A DNA stretch of 64,000 nt from the NCBI GenBank assembly GCA_963932465.1, contig OZ010793.1, positions 261,079,696 through 261,143,695 of the forward strand, given 5' to 3'. Positions within the stretch are counted from its first letter, which is position 1, and each line of letters begins with the position of its first letter. Positions 45,472 through 57,629 of this stretch are shown piece by piece. The stretch is from Maratus speciosus (Eukaryota; Arthropoda; Arachnida; Araneae; Salticidae). The notes beneath the pieces were generated by a model that saw nothing but the letters and a program-made list of their open reading frames with translations, did no database searches and had not been told where the DNA came from. The position numbers and the translations under genes are program-made.

Positions 45472-45645
45472 TTAACCTCTACGGGACCGGTGGCTGTTGC
45501 ACAAATTCTATTCGGTTGGCACCACTTTTTTAAAAGAAAGTTAACTTTATTTAAATAATCGCCAAAATGCTCTAATTAAAGAAAGCAAATATTACTTTCC
45601 CTATTTACTGGTACCAAAAACAAATGCTGTATGTACTTTTTCAAG
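45472..45645. mobile_element. Older, truncated relative of the 45692 MITE
   Basis: It starts TTAACCTCTACGGGACCGG and shares 'attcggt.ggca.cacttttttaaaag', 'aaatgctctaatta' and 'ttactggt.ccaaaaacaaa' in order with the MITE at 45692-45974. The right end is missing at the border of the Tc1-like element near 45652. Confidence 0.6.
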
Positions 45646-45691
45646 GTGCATATACAGGGTTGGAAAAATCTTAGGACCACCAACCAAAACA

Positions 45692-45974
45692 TTAACCCTT
45701 TGCACTCAGCGTCGTTACCCAAATATATTCGGTCGGCACTACTTTTTTAAAAGAAGTTTCCTTCAAGTACACAATTAAAAAAAATGCTCTGATTAAATTA
45801 AAAAGTGCTGTAATTAAAAAATGCTCTGAATAAATCTGATTTTATTTTCTTTTGTTACTGGTGCCAAAAACAAACTTTGTAAGGAAAGATGGTGTCGCCG
45901 CAGCGGCGACAACGAAGTTTTTCATTTACCTTACCATATCGTCGCAGCGGCGACAACGGAGTGCAAAGTGTTAA
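45692..45974. mobile_element. TTAA MITE, 283 bp, TTTGCACTC ends
   Basis: TTAA at 45692-45695 and 45971-45974. The left repeat is TTAACCCTTTGCACTCAGCG and the right, reversed, TTAACACTTTGCACTCCGTT. A 'gtcgccgcagcggcgacaac' palindromic block occurs twice in the right half (45893 and 45940). The ends differ from the 210-bp TTAA family, but the target and the CCC start agree with a piggyBac-like origin. Confidence 0.85.
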
Positions 45975-46065
45975 AAATCTTGCTTTGATGAAAAACTAGT
46001 ATCATTACAAAATTCTAGACATAAAGTTATGCAAGTTTTGTTATTTGTTTTACATTACAATAATA

Positions 46066-47303
46066 TCTCTCTATTCTAAAAAAAAAGTAACTAACGATGT
46101 CACCGCCGCCGGTTTTGGAATTTTTTGTACCGGAGGTATTTCTTCCTTAATATTAAGAAAAACACTTCATGCGAAAATATGAAAATCGGTGGCATTATAG
46201 AGAAACGTTTGATAAACACGCTCATACAAACAGTTTTCAAATCGAAGAATTATTTTAAGAGATATTTAATGTTAAAGTTGGTCAAAATCGTTCCATTAAA
46301 AAAATTTTAAAGGAGCAAAATCTATACGTAGTAATTTAATCATTTTTAGATCATTTTATACATTAGAAGTTTCCGGTGTGCAGAGTGCATTTATTTTTTT
46401 TTAATTTGGCTCATTTTTTGAGATTTTATTTCTATTTGAAATTAAAATTTTCCGCATTTCGAGAGATATTTTTTACAATTTTTAGAAAACGGTATTATTT
46501 TAAATTGTTGCCAAATTTAAAATCAGGGTAAAGAATGATATTTCTTCCAAATTAAAAATTTATTTACACGTGACTATTAAAAACAGAACTCCCGCCCCCC
46601 ATTCGAATGGGAATTAAATGATTGCGTATTAAAAGCAGGAAAATATTGATAATTGCGTCATAAAAACTATATTTACACGTGAATAAAAAAAAAAGAAAAT
46701 TGTAAAATAATAAATTCATTAATATGCAAATGTTAAAATATCTTAAAAGTCGTAATTGGACGATATTACGTTATATTCAAAATTGCCAAACCATAATATT
46801 ATAGTTTAAAATAAACAGTTTAAATTAAAAAATATATTTGCGCGAGACATTTATTTCATATTTTGAGATAATCTTTTAAAACTATTGCTGAGCATTCTAA
46901 GACAGCGCAAATAATATTTCCTTTCTAATAACAAAAGTATTTTCACGCGAATATTAAAAAGAGAAAGAAAACTTAGGTGAAAATTACGTCAGATTTAAAA
47001 CGATACATTTAAAATGTCTTATTTAAAAAAAAAAAAAAAAACTTTCTTATAGATTTGTTAAAAAAATACCTGGAGACTAAGAGTCATGGTTCATTTTATA
47101 TTAGTTTATTTTCGCATGTTTCACTGACCTGATTTAATCAAAGACGAAAACAACCTGTTAACAGGGAGATCGCCACTGTTTTTTTAATTATAATTCATTC
47201 TTCCGAAACTTTTTTAAAACCGATCAAATTAGCGTGCTTTTAGAGTTTGCGGTGTCTGAACGGGGGTTGGCGAGCGTAGTTCGTAGGGGGCAGAACTCCC
47301 AAG
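46066..47303 (+). mobile_element. Non-autonomous Helitron, 3' end degraded
   Basis: It starts TCTCTCTATTCTAAAAAAAA after A at 46065, as do the Helitrons at 57630 (plus) and 52183 (minus). The shared interior includes 'ttaatattaagaaaaa', 'gcgagagatattttt', and 'acaggga gatcgccactg' near the 3' end. The 3' end reads gggggttggcgagcgtagtt then cgtagggggcagaactcccaag, a mutated version of the GGGGGCCGAGCCCCCTAG terminus. It lies inside the Tc1-like element. Confidence 0.8.
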
Positions 47304-47439
47304 TGTTTAAAAAAATAAGCAAAAAATGAATTTCAACATAACACAACTTGTTGAAAAAAAGTTTACGACCGGCGTTTTTTAATTCTTAAATTACATATAT
47401 GAAAGATTTGTATGTTGTTTTTCAGTGACTTGTTCGCCT

Positions 47440-48512
47440 CCTCTTGACACAGATCACTTTCAAAAGATGCTTTGGGAAGGATTTAGACATATTTTTGCAT
47501 TGGAAATGGTTATTTGGTTCCATGTTTCCAAAATGGCTGTTTTTAACTCAACAAAATCGACTGAAACTGCTTTCCATAAAACTTAACGAACCAAGATTCC
47601 CTACAAGTTTTCTATGGGATTTAGGCCAGGACTTTTAGCTGGAATGTACGAACATTTAATGTTGTTTGCAGATAACCAATCTGAAGTAGACACAAACTTG
47701 TGAATAGAAATGTTATCTTGAAACAGCACCGAATTCTGATCCATAAGTTCACCTTTATGTGGAACAAAATTATTACCAAGAAATATCTTGATAGTTAAAA
47801 GAGTTCATCTTTGTCTTAGTAAAAACCACACTTGTTTTTCCTCTTGCATTACAGCCTGCCCAAACCATCACTGAGCTATCCCTTTGTACACGTTTTGAAA
47901 GCAGATGCGGCTCACTTCGCAAATCATACCAGTAATATCTTAAACCATTCGGTCCATCAAGGCTGAATTTTGTTTCATCAAAAAAAATCAATGTTAGCAA
48001 TATTGCAATTTAAGACATTGGACGATGCGAATTTTTGTCTTGTATCAATGTGATGCTTTTGTTGTTTTGACTTGGCTTTGAATTTAGCATATTTCAATCA
48101 TTCGGAAATTTGAAACACATTTCTAACAATTCTGGACGTTACTGAGAGTTCTAAAACAGATTTTATTGTAAAAGAACCGGCACAATCTTGAACAGCCATT
48201 CTAATAATGTTCCGTTTACACCAGACTGAGAGTTTTGATGGCTTTCCGCTTCTTTTATTCCTTCCATAATTCACTGGATCAGAAAGAAAAATGTGCACAA
48301 CAGTTTTAGATTTTTTTATTTTTAGGACAATTTGCCTTTCACTCAGTCCGCAAGACGAAAAATCCGTGATTTTACCTTTTTCTTCTTCTGTCAATGATTT
48401 TCCTCGACCAATGCTCAATGCAGTAGCTGCATATCTCAAAACTTCAAATCTACTGACTATTAACTTGTAAGTATCCTCACAGATCAGTCCCGCATAAAAT
48501 ACTGCAATCATG
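47440..48512 (-). pseudogene. Tc1-like transposase pseudogene
   Basis: The upstream piece (to 48098) has the DNA-binding region: GRGKSLTEEEKGKITDF, then 'LSERQIVLKIKKSKTVVHIF', NYGRNKRSGKPSKL and RNIIRMAVQD, matching the two helix-turn-helix halves of Tc1 transposases. The next piece (48000-47773) has 'FFDETKFSLDGPNGLRYYWY' (first catalytic Asp region) and SSVMVWAGCNARGKT. The third block, in another frame at about 47760-47590, has FQDNISIH (second Asp) and IPAKSPGLNPIENL (Glu motif), followed at once by a stop. In-frame stops and frame changes make it inactive. The family usually has about 340 residues and this covers nearly all of them. Confidence 0.9.
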
Positions 48513-48580
48513 ACATCACCTCATTGTGCTAGATTTAAAAGAAAGTACTGGTCCTAAACTTATTTCCATTTGTTAATGTT

Positions 48581-51500
48581 ACAAGATTTTTAACACTTGT
48601 AGAAAAAAATACTTTTAACTTTTACAATTGTATTAAATTCACATATTATATCAGATATTTGTGTCTAAATTCAAGATATAGAACTCTTTTCGAAATTTTA
48701 TTCTAAACAACTCTATGCACCCATGGTCCGGAATGGGTTAAAGTTTTATTTATATTGTCACATATGGATAGCATGCAACATAAAAAAAAAAAAAAAAAGC
48801 AATTTAACAAATTACAACGACCATTTGGAAAATGATTTTTTCAAAGACTAAAATTTAAGGCATAAAAAATCGCACCGAGTTGATCCTACATTACGTACGC
48901 CATGAATTAAACATTAATAGTGTTATATCTACCAGAAACTTACGGATTATATAAGCATTTCATTGGCTGTTTGGGAAAAGTCTTTTCCGTCATCAGATTT
49001 CCAAGAAATCTGACGACACATTTTAAATGAAATTTCACTCTTAAACTTCTAAACATCCGACAATATTACTTTTAACACCGTCGGATAGAGAAGAAAATGT
49101 ACTTTTAAATGCAATTTGTTTGCTGTATCTCAATTTGTTTCTGAGTTATTGGTTTTTTTTGTAGTTTTTATTACTTTTTTGACATAGTAGCAACAGAAGG
49201 TATCCATCGTTGTTGAATGTAAAGGGAAATACAGATTACTGTATAGACCAATCAGAACACGAATAAAATGCGGATTAAACCAATAAAAACCTTCAGATAT
49301 GCTTTTGATTTCCTACCCTGACAGAGAATAATAACCATTTTTGACAGAGAACAATAACCATTAAAATGGTTAAAAACTTTTCGTACAAACCGGATTCTTA
49401 TTAATTAAATATGAACTTTAAAGCATTAACGATATATGAGGGGCTCACAACCATAATAGACCAAGTCCATTTTGAAAAAAAAAAATGATAACTGTCCATT
49501 TAGAAGGTTCATAAAATTAGTTTTATCGACTCCCATAGTGAACCAAGTCTGTAAACAGATGCCATATATGAGAAAGTATGTGAAAACAGGCTTGGCTCAA
49601 CGTGGGAGTAGATAAAATAGATTTTATGCACCTTGTAAATGGACAGTTATCTTTTTTTTTTTTCAAAATGGACTTGTTATACTATGGTTGTGAACTTCTC
49701 ATATATAATTATAATATAAATGATATTCATAACTGTAAATACCTCTTAATTATAGAGACAGGATTAAATATTTTACGAGACATGTAAATTAGTATCGATG
49801 TACGTAAATTTCATTTCTGTATTAAACACGTTGTTATCGACATTAAATCGTATTTATGTTATAGTTTCATTTCATCTGCTAAATAACTAGTTAACCCTTT
49901 TCTTGAAGGTTGTCGATGCAAAATCTTCAAAATCTATAACCTCTTTCTTTTTTCCTGAAGCTAAAAAATTCAATTTTTTTCGGTCGTTTTCAACGTTGTA
50001 CTACACATGGAAGTAGGAATAGTTCTTTAGTTATTCTATCTATGGTACTGCTCAGAAGCGGGGCATCCGAACTATATCCTCAAACATTAAGCCTGTTGGA
50101 GTGTAATTTCCTATTGTCGGCCAACTACCATCTGTTAACTGTGGTACTGCAGCCAAGATCGAACTCCGAAAAACGAACTTTCAGGCAGGCCCTTATTATC
50201 GCATGGGCAAATCGGAACTTTGCCCAGAGACTACCTCAACGGGTCCCCAAATCCATATATTAATTTATAACCTATTTGCTTTTTGTTCCCTAATTCCAAC
50301 TCTGAAAATTTTCAAATACAAATTTCATCTTGAAAAGAATATACTAAACTTTCTGAAAAATAAATTTCATTTTGAAGTCACAGAGCTCAATGTTTTCGCA
50401 AGGCTAATCTTAACCATTATTAAATAAGAAATAACATTTTGATTTTAATAGATTGTATCAGCAATGAACTTAAATCATATCTAAACTTTTGTGGTTGAAA
50501 ATAATAATTTCTACATGGTTCGTATAGATACCGTTATTTCTCAAGGAAATCTACAAGTATCTTTTTATAGAAAAAGAAATCTAGGTTAAATACTCAAAAT
50601 TTCGCCTTGCTTTAAGAAGATAATTTCTATAAGATAATACTGGTGCCGAAAAATTTTATGGTCTGCAAAATTCAAGGAGGCGTGCGAACCATGTTCTAAT
50701 TGTCAGGAGATAATTTTCTTTCGTATTCAAAGTTTTTTCTTTTAACTTTGAGATAAAAAACAAACCTAGAATTGCCATATTTTTAGATGTATTGAAAAAA
50801 CACTTTCTACTTGTGAAATAGAATGTTGATTTGATATTATGTTGTGTGTAGTACAACTTAAAAAAATGTAAAAGAAAGTACTTTGGTTAACTCATATTAA
50901 CATGTTAGAGTATTTGACACTCTTCCATAAGTTGAAGTTATTAAATTCATCTTAAAGTAATATAACAAGTTGCATAAAACAGTTTTGTTCTGTACTATGA
51001 AAAAAAAAAAGATTATTTTTATTAATTAAGGTACTTAATTTAGATTTGACGGAGCTAAGAATTTTCTTCTATTTAATATCCAAAGTGCGGAAATATTGTT
51101 TGTGCATTACGCAATAGGACTGACCACCGGTTCTATTGAAATAAGGTTGCAATGATTCGAATGGGGCCCCCAAATTTATCTTTACCCAGGGCCCCAATTA
51201 GTCATGATCGGGGCCTGCTTGCAGGAATCCTTCGTTTGGTTGCCAGCTTTAAAATGTACAATAATTTGCGATAATTAATTCACAATAATTAGATTTTAAG
51301 CGATTAATTTCCATTCGTCTTCTTAAAAAATGAGATATTTTGAAATGGGAATATCTTATTTAGCTGTAGTTTGTTCTAAAATTCATTGTTTCTCTTCATA
51401 CAAGGTCCATTTTAAGGAAGAAATGGCTATAGAAATGGAAGTTAGCATGTTTTCACTTATCATACTGATATATTTAAGCATAGGTGCTAACCTCAAACTA

Positions 51501-52182
51501 ATCTTCCGTAATATGTGCGTTAATTTGACCCTGGTTTAGTACGTTTTGCACCAGAATGTTTTTTAAGAAATGAAATTAATTAGGTTCCACGTACAAGTCT
51601 TGAATTAAGTAAATTAAGATTCAGGAAAAAAATTTCTAGTTCGAAAGTTGTTAACCTGGGTTAAATTAATCCAGATATTACGGAAGATTCGTGGAAGGTT
51701 GGCAGCTATGTATTTAAGTCGCTTTAATGACTGTAAAAATCCTGTACGATTCTCATTATAGCTGCCAGGTGCAAAACATGTCAATTTGTAATATATACTA
51801 CTGATAAATGCAATACTTAAATATAATATATATGCTAGAATAGAAATAATAATAGTAAAAGTATAAAGAATACAAAATAAAAAGAAAGAATGAAAAATAT
51901 AAAGAATAAAAATGTAAACTATTTACATTGGATACAGAGCTATTTAATTCTTTCGCCTGCCTTTTAAGGATCTAATGGAATTCTTTTTAGCCCCCGGTAT
52001 GTTATTTCTTTCTTCCAGCAATTAAAATGTCGTCTCTAAAAAATAACGTTTCGTTGTATAAGATTTTATAAATTTCTAATTATCGCACATTTTCAATTTT
52101 TATACCGTCGTATTGGGAGAAAAAAAAAGTACTTTTAAATGCAGTTTGTTTGAAAAATGCACCTCAATTTATTTTTGAGATA
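48581..52182. other. AT-rich non-coding stretch
   Basis: No gene is supported. Dispersed-repeat copies lie at about 49045-49150 and 52060-52180. Near 49440-49690 the phrase 'actgtccatttagaaggttcataaaat' and its inverse 'atgcaccttgtaaatggacagtta' form an imperfect inverted repeat of about 250 bp (49436-49710). A less AT-rich block at 50040-50260 contains a 73-residue frame without motif. A 'ggggcccccaaatttatctt' block lies at 51163-51215. Confidence 0.45.
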
Positions 52183-53540
52183 CTAGGGGGCTCGGCCCCC
52201 TACGAGCTACGCTCGCCAACCCCCGTCCAGAAACCGCAGACTCTAAATGTACGCTAATTTGATCGGCTTTAAAAATATTTCGAAAGATTGAATTATAATT
52301 TAAAAAACAGTGGCGATCTCCCTATAAACGAATTTCTTTTCATTTCTCTTTGATTGGGGAATTTTAACGCAAAATCCGCTGCGTTACTACTTGATTATCC
52401 CGTCGACCCATTTCGCCAAATTATATAAATCGCCAAACCACTCGCCAAATTATACAAATTGACATAATTTTTATTTTAAATAACGAAAGAACAAATAAAT
52501 TAGTACAACATTAATAAAAATACAAATAAAACGTCGAAATAAAAATAACTTGATGACGTAGACACGTGTAACAACATTTCAAAATAAGCTAATATAAAAG
52601 GAATTAAGTAGAGTCTTTGTATCCTGGTATTTTTTAACAAAGCGAAAAGAAAGTTCTTTTAAATGAGACATTTTAAATTAATCGTTTTTAATCTGACGTA
52701 ATTTTTACCAAGCTATTCTTTCTCTATTAAATATTCACGTGAAAATACCAGTTGAAAAGTATCCTCTCAAAATATCAAATAAATGTCTAGCGCAATTTTT
52801 AAATTTAAACCGTTTTGCACTATTATTTTGCGTTCATTTTATGTAATAACTGTAATGTGACGTAAATATGACGTAATTTCTCCTATTTAATACTTCTAAC
52901 GCATGTTAATAAATTTATTATTTTACAAATTCCTTTCTCTCTTAAAATTCACGTGTAATTATAGTTTTTATGACGTAATTTTTAATAAGTTCCTGCTTTT
53001 TGCACATAATTATTTAATTCTAATTCCAAATGGGTTTTTTTCTGTTTATAATAGTCACGTGTAAATAAATTTTTAATTTATTTACACGTATAAATATTTT
53101 TTTTTTGAAGCAAACATTATTGCTTCCTCTGTTTATACAGTTGGCAACAGTTTAAATTAATATCACTTTCTAAAATCTGTAAAAAATATCTCTAGAAATG
53201 CTGAAAATTTGAATTTAAAATAGAAATAAAACCTCAAAAAATGAGTCAAAATAAAAAAATTAATGCAATCTGCACTCCAGCAAATTCTAACGCATAAAAT
53301 GATCTAAAAATGATTACACTGCCATGTACAGTTTTTGCTGCTATAAAACTTTTTTAGTGGAACGATTTTGTCCAACTTTAGCATTAAATATCTCTTAAAA
53401 TAATTCTTCGATTTGAAAGCTGTCTGCTTCAGCGTGTTTATCAAACATTTCTGTATAAAACCACCGATTTTTATATTTTTGTATGCATTATTTTTCTTAA
53501 TATTAACGAAGAAAGACCTCCAGTCACAGAAAATTCAAAA

Positions 53541-53573
<33 letters not shown>

Positions 53574-53607
53574 ACAGCGGTAGTTACTTTTTTTTAGAAT
53601 AGAGAGA
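52183..53607 (-). mobile_element. Non-autonomous Helitron, 1425 bp, uninterrupted
   Basis: On the minus strand it starts TCTCTCTATTCTAAAAAAAA at 53607 (5' flank A) and ends GGGGGCCGAGCCCCCTAG at 52183, followed by T. A GAGC-GTA-GCTC hairpin lies 16 bases upstream and AGGGGGC-CGA-GCCCCCT forms a second one overlapping the terminus. The interior repeats 'cacgtgaa' and 'tgacgtaat' phrases several times. This copy lacks the inserts present in the 57630-61218 copy and serves as its empty-site reference. Confidence 0.9.
53540..53572. repeat. (CGG)n microsatellite in the Helitron
   Basis: About ten CGG triplets follow 'caaaac'. At the equivalent place the other copies have only short CCG-rich sequence (46101-46113, 57659-57680), so the expansion is specific to this copy. 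Confidence 0.9.
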
Positions 53608-53799
53608 TTAATATTTTTTTGTGGTTTTTAGTGCCTTTTGTTTAATTTTGGCAACTCAAGAACGCCATTTCTGTAGAAAGTAAAGGAAAAATAGGTGGAT
53701 AATAGTAATTATATCTTTTAGTTGCCATTTTTTCATAACAACTGAAAAAAAAAAAAATGCTATTTTGAAAATAGCATAAGTGAATGATTTCTGATAAAA

Positions 53800-54166
53800 C
53801 ATGGAGCTATTATAAACTAAATTTAATTTTAAGTATCTATATTAATATTACGAACAAATGAAGGCATATGAATTATGAGATAGCTGATTTATTTTGTCCA
53901 CTTTCTTGAATGACGAAATCTCTTTTTTTTTGGATTTGTGTATTATTCAGCGATAGTCACGTCCTATGCATATTTTACTGTAGATGTTGTTTAAGACTGG
54001 ATCGTAAATGAGGAATTCTTTAGCGGATGCGGATGACGTCATTTTATATAAAATAAAAGCGCGTGTTTGGAGTCTTAAAACTGAACTATCTATATTTATA
54101 TACATATATATATATATTTTTCATCGGGGGCGACACTAAAATCTGAAAAAGCAGAATTCCTGTTTT
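53800..54166 (-). repeat. Dispersed repeat, inverse copy
   Basis: The reverse complement of this stretch matches about 5960-6360 in order (e.g. gaattcctgttttctag against ctagaaaacaggaattc, and 'tgaaggcatatgaat'). Its end at 54166 coincides with the start of a LINE tail. Confidence 0.7.
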
Positions 54167-54413
54167 CTAGTATCTTTCACTTTTTTCGCTACATTTATAT
54201 TTTGTTAAACTTACAAGTATTTCATTTACTCTCACTTCTACTTTAGTTATTAAAATTATATATTTTCTTTTTATGTGGATTAACCACACTTAATAATTTT
54301 TCTCTCATGGCTCCCTATGCCTCACCTAGTCGAACCACCTTTATATTGGATGCTAAGTTGCCCAGCAACTAGGTAATCCAGAACACCATCTACATTGTTC
54401 CATTGTTCCAGAG
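54167..54413 (+). mobile_element. LINE 3' end fragment
   Basis: Shared with the LINE at 24737-25518 are 'ggctcc.tatgcc', 'ccacctttatattggatg', 'gcaactaggtaatccag' and the tandem end acattgttccattgttcc. Only the untranslated tail is present. It interrupts the dispersed repeat ending at 54166. Confidence 0.75.
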
Positions 54414-55235
54414 ATATTTAAATAAATGGTTCAGAGGTTTCCGTATGAAGATGCATCTCAGAAGTAAGGATAATTATTTATAAAAATGACATTTTTTTCC
54501 TCTATAAATTTCATGAGTCTAGATATTCCGTCCATACATACAGGGCTACCACTAATATATTTAATTTAATTCGATATTGTCATGTCTCTATGCTTTTAAA
54601 ATGATAATTATATGGTTAAGTATGCCAGGTTTCTGACGCTAATGACGATAATTTTACTTATTTATTCTATTTCATATGTATCACTTTTTGCGTACGAGGG
54701 TTTTAAAGTAATATTTTTCCTTATCTTTAAGTTGATCCGAACTATTTTATTAGATATTATCGTATGAACAAGCTTCATTGTATCGAGGATTCCAATTTCC
54801 CTTTCTATTCATGAACGCATGCCACAGATAAGGCAAACAAAGAAGTTCACGGGCTATCTAGCGAGATAGTGGGGGGCCACGGGAATGGGAAACTTTTAGA
54901 TAAGAGAATGGTCCACGTGTGAAGGAAGGAAGCTCCGGAGTCTTGTTTTAGGCGTGGTTGAGATAGAAAGGAGTCCTGGCTTAGACTTCGTGAGGAGAGG
55001 TTGTAAATGTTTTAGGTTGATAGTTCTGGAGTGGAGTTAGGTGAGTTGCAGAAAAAAGCTTAAGTTCTGTGTGGAGAAAGTATACGCAACGGGAGGTCCA
55101 AGGTGATCCTCCAATAAACCTGATGAGGTATCGTAAGGTGAGAAGAAAATAGGGGATTTTATAGAGCTAACCCAGTGCGCAGAAAGTACTTGATATATAA
55201 CTTAGTATCTGGCCGGATCGTCTATATCCGAGCCC
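54414..55235. other. Non-coding stretch, possible LTR-type sequence
   Basis: About 54820-55235 is less AT-rich than its surroundings, with no frame. Together with 55444-55740 (which contains ggtggtggcagcatatcg, a phrase like a primer-binding site) it could be a gypsy-type solo LTR and leader split by the MITE at 55236. I found no second LTR. Confidence 0.3.
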
Positions 55236-55443
55236 TTAACGCCTTCGAAACGAGTGTCTTCTACAGAATTTGTAATCTTCTATCACCAGTTTTTCAAAAC
55301 AGAAATTTTTGGCTAATTGAATCGGGAAAATGCTCGTATTAAATAAGGTAACATTTACAATAAAAATTTACTGGTGAGAATAATCACAGATTCTGAGCAC
55401 CTTACGTGGCACGTATACCGATCGCTTGTCCTCAAGGGGTTAA
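55236..55443. mobile_element. TTAA MITE, 208 bp, uninterrupted
   Basis: TTAA at both ends (55236-55239 and 55440-55443). The left end is TTAACGCCTTCGAAACGAG and the right, reversed, TTAACCCCTTGAGGACAAGC. CACCAG at 55284 and CTGGTG at 55371 form the subterminal pair. It is the empty-site counterpart of the copy at 24641-25625. Confidence 0.9.
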
Positions 55444-55869
55444 ATGTGAACAATGTTGTGTTTTGTAAATAACGTGTAAATAAATTGTTCTTTAATATTG
55501 ATTGAATCAGTTTAGCAACTTTTTATAATCCTTCTCACATCGTGTCCGATATCACGTATTTATATCGGTGGTGGCAGCATATCGAATAAAAGGACATTTT
55601 TCCGAAGTCTGTACGAGTGGTGATTGTGGATTCGGGAAAATTCATCAGCGTGTAGACTAAGGAAGAGTGCAACAAAGTATGATGTAGCACGAAATAATTT
55701 TCTAAGGAGAACCTTATTTTAACCGACAATTCCGTTAAACATCCTAATTCGATATCTAAGTTCGGCAGACCAGGAAAATACTAAAGTGCTGAAGTTTCTG
55801 ATGTTTTCTAATGTGCTCTTGTTAATATTAGTTAAATAAATTTATGCTGTAAAAATATGATAAAAATCA
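55444..55869. other. Non-coding stretch
   Basis: Apart from the primer-site-like ggtggtggcagcatatcg at about 55566-55583, nothing is recognised. Confidence 0.35.
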
Positions 55870-56175
55870 AAACTTATGATTTATTTTACTAAAAAGGTGC
55901 TAAAAATACAGGAAATGGGTTTTCTTAAAAAAACAAAACAAACAAACATAAAAAACCGTCGATGCCCAAGAGCTTTCAAATTTAAGCTACTTTAAACAGT
56001 CATCATCAAAGGGAAATTTCTGAGGATTTCCCTGATGATGACTGTTTAAAACAGATGAAATCGCTTGGATGTCAATTTTTAACATCTTCGGCGGGTTTTT
56101 TTTTATGTTTTTAAAAACCTATTTCGTGTATTTTTTTAGCACCCTTTTAGTGAAATAAATCGTAAGTTTTGTTTT
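55870..56175. mobile_element. Foldback MITE, about 300 bp
   Basis: The left arm (tttattttactaaaaaggtg, then 'ctaaaaatacaggaaatggg') and the right arm are inverted copies over about 120 bp, meeting at aaacagtcatcatcaaaggg against ccctgatgatgactgttt. Non-coding. The target duplication is unclear. Confidence 0.75.
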
Positions 56176-57629
56176 TTAATTATTTTATAGAATATCAAGG
56201 TGAAGATGTCGTTCCAGAAATTATAGTTAAACTATGCATTTTATATTAAATTTATGCTGTAGTGCAAGAAAGGTTCTTCTACCATGTGATGACCACATAC
56301 GTAGAGCTGCCACAGGCGACTATTTTTTAATTCTATCTCGCACCACTTTTATAAAACAAAACAAAAAATATCACATACACTTTGCAGGGTTTGTACGGGT
56401 ACTACTATTTTCATGGCGAAATATCAGTATATATATTTTTAAATAAATCTAGTTTAAACGGACGAAATTTCGCCTTAGTTAAGAAGAGATTTTCCATAAG
56501 AAAATAGTGGTACCGAAGAATTTCTGAGTCATGAAATTCAAGGATCCGTACGAAACCTGCTTTGGCAACATCTGCAAGAGAAATAAATTATAAAATATAT
56601 TTTCTTAAAATACTGGTGCGAATAGAATATAAAACTAGTCGCCAGTGGCAGCACTGCATACGCGAAAAGCAAAGGGAACAAGCGTACGCAAGTTTCCTTA
56701 GCAAAATCGATCTATGCCATAACATATAAAATGCAAATGGAGTCTGCGTTTAATCAATGAAAATCTATAGAGACTGCCTTGACGTTGCTTCTAACGCTTA
56801 TCCCTACACAATGCTAGCAGCATTGTGTAAGGATAATACGTAAGGGAAAAGCGTGCAAAAAGACGCCCGTCTGACATTAGCCTGAATACGAAGTGTAGAC
56901 GGCGCTAGAGTCGCACTGCAATAAGACGAGGCCTGCTTCTAGGTTAAGGGGCTACTCCACTCACGTGAAAACAATCCACTCGCTAATGTTAATCGTATGG
57001 AAGAAATTTTTAAACTGTATCATTTGTATTTCAATATTTTCAAATGAATTCTTTATTTTTATTTATTTCTCTGTGTGTCTGTGTGCATTGGATAACTCAT
57101 GTCGATCTCGCGTTTTAATGTTTTTTTTTTTTCTTTTATTAGGACACTCACTTTCGAAACCGATATTTAAAAAAAATATGTTCTATACGATTAACATTAG
57201 CGAGCGGAGTAAAACTGGAACTAGCCAGAAGAATAGAAAGGAGTTCGCCTTTGACGTGGTGAATGTGAAGAAAAACTTTTCGTTGTTATTAAATGATTAA
57301 TCTCAAGACGCATCTGATAGATTTAAATTACTTGACGTGAGATAACAGCTTTGTTCATATTCCACTCAAACGACGGTAGTCAAAACGGTGTTCTGGCTTC
57401 GTATTTCACATTTTGTCTTCGTCTTCATCCTGTTAATAAATGTTCTTGCCAACGTTTAATGAGGTAGTGTCTGCATTTTGGTGATTCTTCCTAAGTATAG
57501 TTTATATACTTTTTATTAAACCTTCACGGAGTCAAAGAAGAAAATATATTAGAGGTGTATAAACAAACTAAAAAAAAAATAAATTAAGATCATCGTAAAT
57601 TAAGCTAAAAGAAATGCTAAACGTTCAAA
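56176..57629. other. Non-coding stretch with one strong hairpin
   Basis: Positions 56797-56840 form a hairpin (ttatcc-ctacacaatgct paired with agcattgtgta-aggataa). Frames of 70 and 111 residues (56234-56446, 56965-57300) show no motif and no sensible composition, so I do not call genes. Confidence 0.45.

Larger units (their letters stand above)
45652..48580 (-). mobile_element. Decayed Tc1-like element with nested MITE and Helitron
   Basis: The left end (tacagggttggaaaaatctt, then aggaccacc) and the right end reversed (from about 48580: aaatggaaataagtttagga, then cca) look like diverged Tc1 terminal repeats. The span is about 2.9 kb, but removing the TTAA MITE (45692-45974) and the Helitron (46066-47303) leaves about 1.4 kb, the usual Tc1 size. 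A degenerate transposase lies at 47440-48512. The exact right boundary is uncertain. Confidence 0.6.

Noticed and set aside
49889..49930. TTAACCCTTTT start resembling another TTAA MITE
   Set aside because: I found no matching inverted end within about 300 bp on either side.
56965..57300. 111-residue frame with hydrophobic stretches resembling a membrane protein
   Set aside because: The hydrophobicity comes from T-rich sequence. There is no recognisable family, and similar T-rich frames occur throughout the window.
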